A stretch of 64,000 bases of DNA from Anastatus disparis (lineage: Eukaryota > Arthropoda > Insecta > Hymenoptera > Eupelmidae), in assembly GCA_017163975.1 (NCBI GenBank), contig JAFFSR010000004.1, positions 7,874,001 through 7,938,000 on the forward strand. Direction: 5' to 3'. The notes under the pieces were generated by a model. The model did not search any database. It worked only from the letters and a program-made list of their open reading frames with translations, and had not been told where the DNA came from. This document shows, in pieces, positions 22,670-33,700 of the stretch; position 1 is the stretch's first letter; each line of letters starts with the position of its first letter. The position numbers and the translations under genes are program-made.

Positions 22670-23283
22670 CCCTGGTAGAAATGTGAATATAAAAAATGAT
22701 GTATAATACAATTTATGGGCATTAGTACCCTGGTAGAAAGTTAACAAGCAATTAGCTAAAAACAAGCTAATTTAGTCATTTTTAACAAGTTTTTAACTGG
22801 TTTCCTGCTAACTTTCTACCAGGGTAATAGTAATATTTTGTCATATCAATATTGGTTAATAAATAGTCAATTTTTGCCGAATCTGCAGAGCCTTCATTTT
22901 TTGTATAGACAAAAAATGCTAATAGAAATATGTTGTCCATAAAGTGGGCATTTTTAGGACCTAGGAATATTTGAACCTATAAATCCAATACATCTTTTTA
23001 TTTGCATTTAAATTATGAAATATGTTTAATGAATACAATAAAATGAAAAAATAAATCGTCTCAGACACAAATAATTTTGGAGATTTAATTATGAGTATTT
23101 TTTCTGTTTCTAAGATTCACATTTTAATCTTTGAAAATGCATGTAACATGTTAGTGGTATATAGGTAAAAAAAACGTTTCATATTGGTTAAAGCACTGGC
23201 CATAAAAAATGCCCATTTTCAGCTCTTCATTTCAAAGCAATGGCCATAAAATGGTAAAAAAAGCGTTTCATTTTCTACCAGGG
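22670..23283. mobile_element. MITE family CCCTGGTAGAAA, outer copy
   Basis: Begins CCCTGGTAGAAATG and ends TTTTCTACCAGGG. The interior holds GGCCATAAAATGGTAAAAAA, also seen near the right end in related form at 62931-63087. A second member (22728-22824) is inserted inside it. Non-coding. Confidence 0.62.
22728..22824. mobile_element. Nested 97-bp MITE with TA target duplication
   Basis: CCCTGGTAGAAAGTTAACAA and GCTAACTTTCTACCAGGG are inverted ends, and TA flanks both sides. TA duplication is typical of Tc1/mariner-type movement. It lies inside the longer relative at 22670-23283. Confidence 0.7.
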
Positions 23284-24478
23284 AATTATTTAATTTTAGT
23301 TAAAACAACTGATAAAATGTAAACTATGCTTAAAATTCGTTTTTTTACAAGTTGAAAATCGTTAATTTTTAAAGAAATCTTTTGGTATTTCTTTCGTTTG
23401 ATTTTACATCACTCAATACTTTTAATGATAAAATAAAATAACTTTAATTATTATAAAAATCTGATTTTTCGCAAATTAGAAAATAGAAACAATTTGAATA
23501 ATTAACCATATTTAATTAAATTTGAATATTTATTAAAAAACGTGCTTGTAGCAAAAAACCTTTTTATTTTTGTACAAGAATGATTTGTCGGAATTTCAGC
23601 GCTTATTAAAAAACAATTAAAATAGATATAAAAATGTTGATAAAATATGCACATACGTTCAAATAACACTATTTCTCTATAAGTTAATAACTTTCAAATT
23701 ATTTATATTTTGCAACCAGGTAATTCAAAGTATTGTTTATAAGAATAATAGTTAATTTTAAAATCTTTTTATACTTATTCTTCTAATTTTTTTGAAAAAA
23801 GTTCTTTCCTATGTTAGTAAAATATTGCAATAAATTCATAAGATCTTTGCACCTTTTTATACTGTGTTTTCAAATATTTTACTCACAACATTCAAAGAAA
23901 AGTGAAGCTATATTTTGTATAAACGTCAATACAATTTATTAATTACTTAAAGCATTATTAGCCGATAAAGAGTTTAACAAAATAATTGAAAAGTTTATAT
24001 TATTAACGAATCGATTTATTTTTGTTAATAAACTATTATAATGATTAAAAATATAATATATCGTGCTTCAACACCGTTAATTTTATTCTAATAAATTAAT
24101 ATTTTTAAAAAGTTTTTACTGCAAAAAATTTATTATAAAGAAATAGCAGTAGTAATTTTTTTTCTTGAGGGTGGATCAGATGTTGATATTCATTAAAAAA
24201 TTTATGGTATATGATGCTTCTAATAATATCATGAGGCTTATATTATTCAATATTACAACGATATCAAACTAAAAAAGTCAATACATGAATTTTTCACAAC
24301 AAAATTGATCAGAGAAAATTTTTATACATTATTAAATTGAATAAGAAAATTTCTTTAAAGAATGGAAAACTTATGTGAGATATTCATATTAAAGAAATCG
24401 AAGTCACTTATTGTATTAAGAAAAAAATTAAATTTATAGAGTTTGTTTTTTCCTATTTATATTTTTAAAAGTTATTTT
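23284..24478. other. Very AT-rich sequence without recognised features
   Basis: About 1.2 kb with no open frame, repeat or splice-supported exon that I could support. Confidence 0.4.
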
Positions 24479-25662
24479 TACCCTATTGAAAAATATACGA
24501 TTTTTGCAAGTGTAAAAGACATGTATTTTTTACATGTAAAATTTGCGTATTTTTTCATGTATTTTTTTCACGTATTTTTTTACAGCTCTTCGAAAATCGA
24601 AGATCTTTTACTGTCTACCCTTATATATCAGCATCTTCAAAATTTGTGTAAGGGATGACAAAACTTAGAAAAACGCCACTTACAAGGAGAGTGTTTCACC
24701 TTCGGGTCACTGATTTTGCTCAAATTTTGAAAATATTTTCTGGATGCAGAAATATGAAGAAAGCCAAAATTTTAGAGACCAACGCTCAATATTTTCCTAG
24801 TTACAGGCAATTGAAGAAAACCACTAAAAAAGTTACTAGATTTTCAAACGCTTATAGTTTCTCAGCATTGTTAGCTAGAAGCTTAAACCTTTTTTTAAAT
24901 GAAAGCTGAGCTAAAATCCTTTTGAAATAGCAGTTATAGCATATCGAAATATTATTTTTTCCCAAAGTTATAGCGTAATAAAGATTGGATCCAATTTCAG
25001 CTTTTATTATTAATTCATGTTTTACACAGAAAATTCAGATACAATCTTTATTACACTCTAATTTTCGGAACAAATTATATTTTGAGATTCTATAGGGGCT
25101 ATTTCGAAAGGATTTGAGCTCAGCTTTCATTTAAAAAAAGGTGTAAGCTTCTAGCTGACAACGATGATATACTATAAGCGCTTGAAAATCTAGTGACTTT
25201 TTTAGTGATTTTCTTCAATGGCCTATAACTAGGGAAATATTTAACGTTGGCCTCTAGAATTTTGGCTTTTTTCATGTTTCTGCATCCAGAAAACAATCCC
25301 AAAATTTGAGCGAAATCGGTGACCCGAAAGTAAAACACTCTTCTTGTTAGTGGCTTAAAGTCAAACCGATGTAGTCGATAATTAATAGCGATTTTAAATC
25401 ACTAGGTGGCGCTTCTTTAAGTTTCGTAATCTCTTATACAAATTTCGAAGACGCATAAGATATATGAGGCCAGACACTATCAGTTGAGTCGTTGAAGCTC
25501 TTTGATCTTCGAAAAGTTGTTAATAGAAATACATGAAAAAACATGTGAAAAAATACATGAAAAAGCACAAATTTTACATGTAAAAAACACATGTCAAAAA
25601 TATGTATTTTTTACACGTGTTATTTAGATGTGCAAAATATACGTATTTTTTTCAATAGGGTA
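24479..25662. mobile_element. Foldback element, family FB1 (1.18 kb)
   Basis: TACCCTATTGAAAAA and TTTTTTCAATAGGGTA form the ends; the arms (about 580 bp each) are inverted copies of each other and related to the arms at 15895-16935. The outer part has short TACATGTAAAA / TTTTACATG units. Two open frames in the arms (24655-24909 plus, 25120-25338 minus) are the same sequence read from each arm and are not taken as genes. Confidence 0.78.
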
Positions 25663-27020
25663 CAAACATCAGAATTTCTGTATCACTCCAAAAGAAACCT
25701 AAAGGAAGCAATTAAATTCAAATAATCTATGATTGTAAATAAAGGTGGACATTTTTTATATAGTTCATGTGTGGAAAAATATAGAGCTTTTAAATCAATA
25801 AATTTTCCAATTTAGAATGAGGAGGATTTATGAGTTTATATGGAGATTTTAAATTAAAAATAAAGCATTTATCTTCGTTCATGGTTTACCGCAGAGAAAA
25901 TATAAAGAAATAAATTGATCATTGCATGAATTATAAATTGATTTAACTGTATTTTTAATTAATTTTTTACAGCCATTTTAAAATCTTTTTTGTGTTTATT
26001 TAATTTTAACGTTTGGAATAAATTTTTATTAACATTTTTTATAAAAAGATATTTTATATCCTGTGACTATTTGTAAAATTAATTTATCATTTATAACCGC
26101 CTTCCATTTGTCTTCAAACGATTTTAGTCTACGGGCTATGTGATTAATTTGAAATAAAAATCATTTAATAAATCATAAAATTATTTTCAGCTATTTAATT
26201 TTTACTCGATCACAAATCAAGTAAAATACTTTACTTTTTTATAGTAAGAAAAATTAAATTTTATTATTCGTACAGTTCAATTATTTATTAATTATATTTA
26301 TACAATTTTCTTAACTTTTACCTAGCATGACGTGCCATGTTTCTTCGATTGTACATTTATTATTGAAATTTGATTTATCCAGTAACAATTTATATGTATT
26401 GTTTTTATAAAAAATTTTCCCTCCATTATTTACAAAATTTAATTTTTCTTTTTTTTCTTTCTTATCTTATCTTCCTTTAATTTTTAGTCAATTTAACTTT
26501 CGTTCTCAAAATTTCTAGAGTTAATTTTTTGCATCCCCATATATGTAATGTAGTTTTCTACTCTTTTTTTTATAGAATTAGCATTATAAAGTCCAATCAA
26601 TTATTTACTTTATTATTGAAAAATTACAAAGATCGAATACTCTAATTATAGTTGCAATCAAAGTTTATTTATAAATATTAAAACTAATAAAAAATCTAAT
26701 TGCTAAAAATGTAAAATTAACTCTAAAACTAAAAACATGTTATTATTTAGTAATTTCTTGATAACAATCAAAGAAAGATAAAAGCCTCGAATATATATCT
26801 AATTAATCTAATAGCAAATCTCAAATATTATACATTAGAGAAAAATATTTACAAAAATCATCTGGGAATAGTTTTTCAATTTCATAATCGTTTCATCTAA
26901 TACTCAACTAAATTTATTAATAAATTTTTATAAGAAAATTCTAATTAATTCTTAATTTTAATTCCATCACTCTTCTATTTTTTATTCATCAATTTCTCCT
27001 TTCATTATTTCTCACAGAAA
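25663..27020. other. AT-rich sequence 3' of the helix-turn-helix gene
   Basis: About 1.35 kb with no coding region. Positions 26980-27020 directly follow the stop of the minus-strand gene and would be its 3' untranslated region. Confidence 0.4.
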
Positions 27021-27655
27021 TTAAATATTAAAAATTGCATCACAGGCAGCAATCATGTCTTTTAATTCTTCGAATGATTCAGGTGACATGAAACTTTTAC
27101 ACCAATCAGAAAATTTTTCTTCAGTCACTGGTGCCTCTTCTTTCAATAATATATTTTGAATCTGTGGCTCTTCGACTTTCGATGCTTGTTCTGGAGCTTC
27201 TAAATGGTGTTCAAAAACTTGTTGATTGTTTTGTTTTTTGATATCTGAAAAAAGATAAAATTATTAATATTTTCATCAGAAATAATTAGAATTTTAATAT
27301 TGAAAAGGGAATCATAAGAACCGGTATTTAAAACTTTAATTTTTTTAATAAAATAAATAAAACGAAAACCAAATAAAATGTACTTACCGAAACTTGGTTC
27401 ATCTGAAAATAATTCTTTTATTTTTTTTTGGATATCTTCAAGGATCCCAATTTTTTCAGCTTCGTCTAAAATTTTACAACTATTTTTAATCCACCCTCTT
27501 AGAGTAGATTCCGAGATCTCTAAGATTTTTGACACTTCAGACGTTATTTTTATTTCTCTCCATAACAATATAGCTCTTACCTTTTTATCTAAGGCATACA
27601 AGTTTATTTTTCTCTTCTTTTTTGGATTCTCAATATTTCTAGTTGTTAAATCCAT
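27021..27655 (-). CDS. Two-exon protein with N-terminal helix-turn-helix, 163 aa
   Basis: Exon 1 (27388-27655) starts at ATG and ends at a consensus GTAAGT donor. Exon 2 (27021-27244) follows a poly-pyrimidine-CAG acceptor and ends in TAA. The total of 492 nt is exactly in frame. Residues 12-65 (basic KKKRKINLYALDKK, then a helix and ISESTLRGWIKN) look like a CENP-B/Tigger/pogo-type N-terminal DNA-binding helix-turn-helix. Residues 65-163 are acidic and predicted helical (SDWCKSFMSPESFEELKD near the end), with no DDE catalytic domain. This resembles a DNA-binding domain taken from a pogo-like transposase and joined to a new tail, possibly a regulator. No inverted repeats flank it. An opposing open frame at 27378-27764 is its antisense shadow. 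Confidence 0.68.
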
Positions 27656-28049
27656 GTTTGAAATTTCTAAAAACTATTTTTTGAAAGAAACTAAATATAA
27701 GCACCAAGCTCAAACTGACACAAGCAAGTTGTTGATCAGAAGCAGATTGCGCTCACTTAATTAATTCAGGACGCTTATATACAAACATCCCCGTTAAATT
27801 ATCGGTTCAAAAAGTATGAAATTCGGGTGGTAATTATCTTTATAATCCTTTAAGCTTAATACATCTAAGGTTTCAAATTAGATAATAAGATTTGCTGTAT
27901 ACCTGGCCGAAGGTTTTCCCCCCAGACATCAAAAAAGTAATGTGCTTATTTCGACCTATTACTGAGAAAAATTGTATATGCACCACGAGAGTAAAAATGG
28001 TCATCTTATAGCTTGTACTTTCCGTCCTTATATTCGATCCGAGTGTTAA
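27656..28049. other. Upstream region of the helix-turn-helix gene
   Basis: No gene is seen. The interval ends at the FB2 foldback. A promoter for the minus-strand gene is expected here but could not be pinpointed. Confidence 0.35.
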
Positions 28050-28439
28050 GAGGACGTTGGATCTCTCTATCCTTTTCTAATTGAAAAATATAGGTTTTCA
28101 GAGAAACTAATGATTATTGATAGACATTAAGAGCTGTCCGCAACTTGTACAGTAAAAAGCAATATTTTTTCTGATAAGGGCAAATTAATTTTGATTCTTT
28201 ATTTTTAAGAAAAGTTTGACATACTTAAAAAATCATAAGTTACGTTAGAAAATATGATGTTTAAGTATGTCAAACTTTTCTTGAAAACAAAGCATCAAAA
28301 TTAATTTGTCCTCATTAAAAAAAATATTGCTTTTTACTGTAGAAGTTGCGGAAAACTCTTAATTTTTATCAATAATCATCAGTTTTTCCAAAACTTTACA
28401 TTTTTTAAGTAAAAAAGGATGGAGAAATCCAGTGTTCTC
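28050..28439. mobile_element. Foldback MITE with TTAA flanks, family FB2
   Basis: GAGGACGTTGGATCTCTC and the complement of GAGAACACTGGATTTCTC form the ends; TTAA flanks both (28046-28049 and 28440-28443). The inner arms share AAGAAAAGTTTGACATACTT and AAAAAGCAATATTTTTTC. It is the second copy of the family at 18828-19208, more diverged within its own arms. Confidence 0.7.
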
Positions 28440-28443
28440 TTAA

Positions 28444-29090
28444 TTTGAACAAGATTTCAGCTGACCAATTTTATTTCTTTTTGGATAATATATTACCCTC
28501 TAGTTTATGGTACCAATTGTAATGTTACTTTTAACAAATTTCCCATATTGAATAACAATAGTTTCTCTAATCTTCTAAAAGAAAAAATATCAATTTGAAA
28601 TTTGAAAAAACATAAGTTTAAGATGATAAAGTTCAAATATTTTAGAAATCATGAAAATATTGTAAATCTAACTTCATATCTCTATATTAAATAACTAATT
28701 AACAGCAGATCAAATATTCTATATGTAAGTTACTTAATGTAAATATTGAGGTAATATCATTTTCTCAACTTACTAAAATCAGTTACACAAAAGTTTATGT
28801 TCGTAATCTGTAAATCAAAAGCTTTGGATTTTAAAAAATTGCATTTTTCGTTAACCTGTTACCTTGCCAAATCGATTGTTATGATTTCTTTCTATGAACG
28901 GTACTGCTTATATATTAAATTTTATATTCATTAAATCAAGTTCAAATGATTCAAATCATTCAGATAGTGTATTGCAATAACTTCATTTTGAAGCTCATTA
29001 CTTTTGCTGAAAATTTATATGAATAATAAATTATTTTTAAATGATCATTTAACTTTTTTTTGTTAAAAATTTCTTATGTTTGATACTCTA
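28444..29090. other. AT-rich sequence without recognised features
   Basis: No open frame or repeat that I can support. Confidence 0.35.
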
Positions 29091-29099
29091 GAAAATTTT

Positions 29100-29930
29100 T
29101 TTTTTAACTTTAAGAAATATTTATAGAATCTTTCTGGAATCATTCATGAAACATTGGAAGATTTCTTGAATCTTAGAGTGAAATATTCTGTGAAAGGTTT
29201 CCAGAAGATTCCTGTAATATTCCGCTGAACGATTATAAAGTTTTTTAAAACCTTTCAACTAAATATTTATGAAATCTTATATAAATCTTTTATGAAATAT
29301 TCTAATTTAAGATTGCTTAAACCTTTCAGTGGAATATTCCGTGAAAGATTTTTGGAAGATTCCTGTAATATTCCGCTGAACGATTCTATAATATATTATT
29401 CACTGAGGGAGTACCGTAAGCAAAGTATGCTCTATGTATTAGTTGACGCCCAAGCATAGCGTCATACACACAGGACCTGCTTTGCTTACTGCACTCTCGA
29501 GGTATATATACGACTTTTTAATACATCAGGCGGAAAGTGCGTTAAAAAATTGTCGAATTAATAATTCATTATTGTGCACTAATATTAATTCACAACACTC
29601 CGCGAATGATAATTCCTTGCACGCACAAATATCGGCAAACAAAACTTGCATAAACGCGATAGAGCCGTTACACTCAAAAAGATACAAGATACAAAAATTA
29701 CATTGATTAGTATATCTATATAAATGAAAAACAAATGCGTTGTCTCTTATTCTAATGGAAGATTAAACCATTCAATGGAATATTCCGTGAAAGATTTTTG
29801 GAAAATTCCTGTAATATTCCACTGAACAATTTTTAAGTTTTTTGGAACCTTCCAAAGAAATATTTATGGAATCTTCCTGGAATCTCTCATGAAATATTTT
29901 GGTGGAATATTGCACAAATATTACATGTAA
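29100..29930. repeat. Direct repeats of a ~150-bp unit, split by an insertion
   Basis: GAATATTCCGTGAAAG with the following GATTCCTGTAATATTCC and its surroundings recur at about 29185, 29332 and 29778, with the linking segment AAATATTTATG-AATCTT between. The second and third units are separated by about 360 bp (29393-29750) containing a small hairpin (GTAAGCAAAG at 29415, CTTTGCTTAC at 29480). The 87-codon open frame inside the insertion has no other support. Confidence 0.55.
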
Positions 29931-30314
29931 GATTTCGTGTTTTTTTTTTATTAAAAAAAAAAAAAGATTAATATATAAAGGATATTGTCCTCTATATGAT
30001 TAACCTTTTTTATATGGTGAAGTTGGATATCCAATTGGATTTTGTTGGAAATCCATGTTAGGATTCCAATCAATTCCAATGAGAATTTTAGAAATCCAAC
30101 GTAAACTTATGGACATTTTTAAGCGATTGTAAAATTTTTTTTGTATAAAATTTTATTTATGTTTTTATTGTGACTTATAAAAATATCTCTGATCATTGAG
30201 TAAAATAGAACGTGAGAAAGGAGGCCGAATGATCGTCGTTTTAGACCAAAAGAAACTATCAGCTTATAAGTTCTAAACTCTTTTATTTTCTTCGTGCGCA
30301 TTTGCTTCCCATAA

Positions 30315-30442
30315 GAAAGTCAATAGATAGAAAGCATAGTAGCCCCCTGGCGGCTAATCATCGAATATAAATATACACATTTATATAATAGTACTAATAA
30401 TTGACCGCCAGGGGACTACCACGTTTTCTATTTATTGACTTT
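30315..30442. repeat. Hairpin with CCGCCAGGGG motifs in both arms
   Basis: GAAAGTCAATAGATAGAAAG pairs with CTATTTATTGACTTTC, and CCCCCTGGCGG with CCGCCAGGGG, around a 57-bp AT-rich centre. The paired core resembles the CTCF-type consensus, in divergent orientation. The hairpin lies about 320 bp upstream of the first visible exon of the Rpn1-like gene. Confidence 0.6.
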
Positions 30443-30760
30443 CCAAGAGACCGCACATACTCTGCACATTCATACTGTACACAATGAAATAATTCAACAC
30501 AGAAAAATTGATCACAGAAAAATTTAACACACAAAAAATTCTACACAATATTAATTTCCACATTTAAGAGAATATTAAATTCTACACAATTTTATGCAAT
30601 AAGTTTAACGCTTACATTAATATTTTTTTTCATAATTTTAGTTTATTGTAATGTAATAAAAATTTATTAAATAAAATTTAATTTTAAATTTCTAAATCCT
30701 TTATATTTCCTTTGAAATGTAAAAAAATGAAAGCATAAATCCTTATTATCAATTCTACAG

Positions 30761-33700
30761 AAAGGACAAACAGTAGTAACATCCCTATCATCGTTGCGCA
30801 AATTGATGCGTACATCAACGAATTCAATGACAGCAGTACCAAAGCCTTTGAAATACTTAAAAGATTCGTATGGTGTATTAAAGCAAGTTTACGATAACAT
30901 GCCGGTCAAGGGTGAAAGTGGATTGAGCAAATCACGGCTTGCTGATGTTATTAGTGTATTAGCTGTCGCAGCAGCGCCGATTGGTTCTAGGGAATCTTCA
31001 GTATTGTTTAAAAGGCTCAATGCACAATCCAGGTGATTGGGGCCACGAGTATTGTAGGAGACTTGAAATGGAAATTGTCGAGGAATGGAGTACTATGCCA
31101 TTTGCAAAAGAGGAAGAAATCACGTTAGAATGACCTTTTTTATTCTATTATTTTACAATTATTTAAGTTTTAGAAGTAAATTTTACTTGAAATTCAGTTA
31201 TTATATTTTTTATTCATTAAGACAAATGTACAAACTTTAAGCGTGCAAGCTGCGTTAAAAGATATGAAAAAATCAATGTTATTATGTACTGTTCAAATCT
31301 TCTCAAACTAGCAATGCGATAATAAAATACTTAAAATATTTAAAATTATTATTAATAATGATTTGATAAAATGAAAATATAGTAGAACATTATGCTATTA
31401 AAAGTATTTATCTACAATTGATTACACGGTAATGACGCATTTGAAATATCTAATTATAGCACTGCATGAATAATATATTAATTTTCTTCTTGTTTAAAAA
31501 TGATAATATTAGCGAAAGAAAACTCGTACATTCTGGTTTAAATAATATAAATATTTCTTTTTTTTCACGTTTAATGAATTTTTTAAATGATTTCTTATAC
31601 TTGCATTTTTTATATGTAATTTTGAAATATTTTTCAAGTAGAATATCAAAAATGATGAATACTCTCGTTTTTTAATTATTTTTGTTAAATTGACTATTTT
31701 ATTAGAAATTTTTTTATTACTACTTGTATTATTTTATTGGCAATCGATAAATTGAACGCTTCTTGACAAAGAAATAAATTTAAGAGAACATATGCCTCGA
31801 TATTTAATCACTACTAAGTTTACTTGAAAAAAATATTCAGCCCTAACTCTTTCTCTTTAAAAAATGTACACTAAAACACCTCCGTAAAATATTTATTTAT
31901 ATTTAAAAGCTGCTTATTCATTTACGTATAATTTAATTTTTCTAACTTTATATAAAAATAATAAGAACGTAAAAACCAATATTTTTATTAGTAAAAACCT
32001 TCATCAATCAGAATAAAAAATTTAAAAAAAAACACAGTATAAAAACGATGTTTAGAATGCTTATTTATATTATTAAAAATAATATTTTTCTTTTTACTAG
32101 AAAACAGTTGTTACCGTTAGTCAAGAAAATCGTAGCATTCGACACCAAATATAACGCCGAGATTCAGGCTTGCGATCTTTTGCTCGAAATTGACCGATTG
32201 GACATACTAAAGGATTATTTGAATGAAAATAATTTTCAAAGAGTCTGCTTGTATCTTGTTAGCACTGCCGATTACACGTAATTTCATTTATTTTTTGACT
32301 ATTGAATAGAAGTAATTTTATTAATTATTATTTATGTATTTAAAAATAAACAAATGAAATGGATGCAAGTAAATTTTAATGGTTTTTAAAGCAATTTTAC
32401 TTTATTTAATATTGCATTAATTTTACCATATCTAGATAAGTATAAAGATTCTTTTCATAGTTTAAAATTTAAAAAAATTAAGAAAGTTGAACTATTTAAA
32501 AAAATTATAGTAATTTTTTCATATTTATTTAAGATTAACAAATATAAGATTTATCAGTTTAATAAATTAAATATAAAATATCAATAATGTTTAAAATTTA
32601 GTAATTATTAAATAAAAAAATTCATTTGATAAAAAAATATTTAATAAGTATTTTCGTTTTTAGAGAAGACTTGGAACGACGCACCATATTAAAATCAGTC
32701 ATCGAACATTATTTAAAATTCAACGAATACAGCAAAGCGATGCTAGTGGCAATGCAACTTTCCGATTCGGATTTAGTTTATGATTGTTTTGCGCTTTGCA
32801 AAGATCCAGTGATACGGAAACAGTTAGCTTATATTCTAGCTAGACAAAAGGTAATAATTGGCAAAACTTATCGATATTCAATGAATAGTTGATGCGTTTT
32901 ATTGGTATGTTCTGTTGAAACTAATAACGAAATAATTATCAAATTATCATGTAAATGAATTTAATTTAATGAGTTTTTATTTTTTGATTGAATTATTAAA
33001 TTAATTCATCAAATCGAAAACTTTTTTTAAACAAATACTTTATTTTCTTAATAAATTTTATTACATGTTTTTATTCAGCATTTTACAGTTAAAATTTAAT
33101 GATGTTTTAAAAATTGTTATATTACAATCAAAACTAAAGAAGTATAATATCGCAAAATTTCGTTAGTATTTTTTTTATTTAATTTTTGTTTATTTATAAA
33201 ATCAATAAAAATTTTTATTAAATACTTTTTAAAAATTTATTATATTCTCATTATATAAACCATACAATTACAAATATTTATTAATTCTAACAGACTTAAA
33301 TAAAAAAAAATTTTAGAATTTTAAAATCGAATCTTTTTCCAATTCTGATCACAATTTATATTTTAAAAAATTTTAGTCAAAAAATAAAAAAGAATAAAAT
33401 AAAAAACTGAATCTTCGATAATTATAAGATGATTCGATAATTAAATAAAATCGCATAATAGGATCAACCGCTCCGCAAGAATTTAACGAGCGAAGATGCA
33501 AACGATATAGAAACAATTCTGAGTAACGGTCACATAAATGGTTATTTTCAAGTGCTGGCGCGTGAACTCGATATCCTCGAGCCAAAAACACCCGATGAAA
33601 TATATCGGATTTGGTTAGAGAACGGCGGGATAACTCGTTTACTGGAGCACGATTCCGCTAGAGCCAATCTCGCGGCAACATTTGCATCGGCTTTTGTTCA

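Noticed and set aside
24655..25338. Open frames of 84 and 72 codons with similar proteins on opposite strands
   Set aside because: They are the same FB1 arm read from its two inverted copies. The older relics at 48690 and 58057 have lost the frame.
29443..29706. 87-codon open frame in the insertion between direct repeats
   Set aside because: No domain, no ATG context and no splice partner; composition follows the insert.
31001..31010. Programmed frameshift in the Rpn1-like gene
   Set aside because: The change needed is +1, no classic slippery heptamer fits the reading frame, and the gene lacks both ends; a simple one-base change is likelier.
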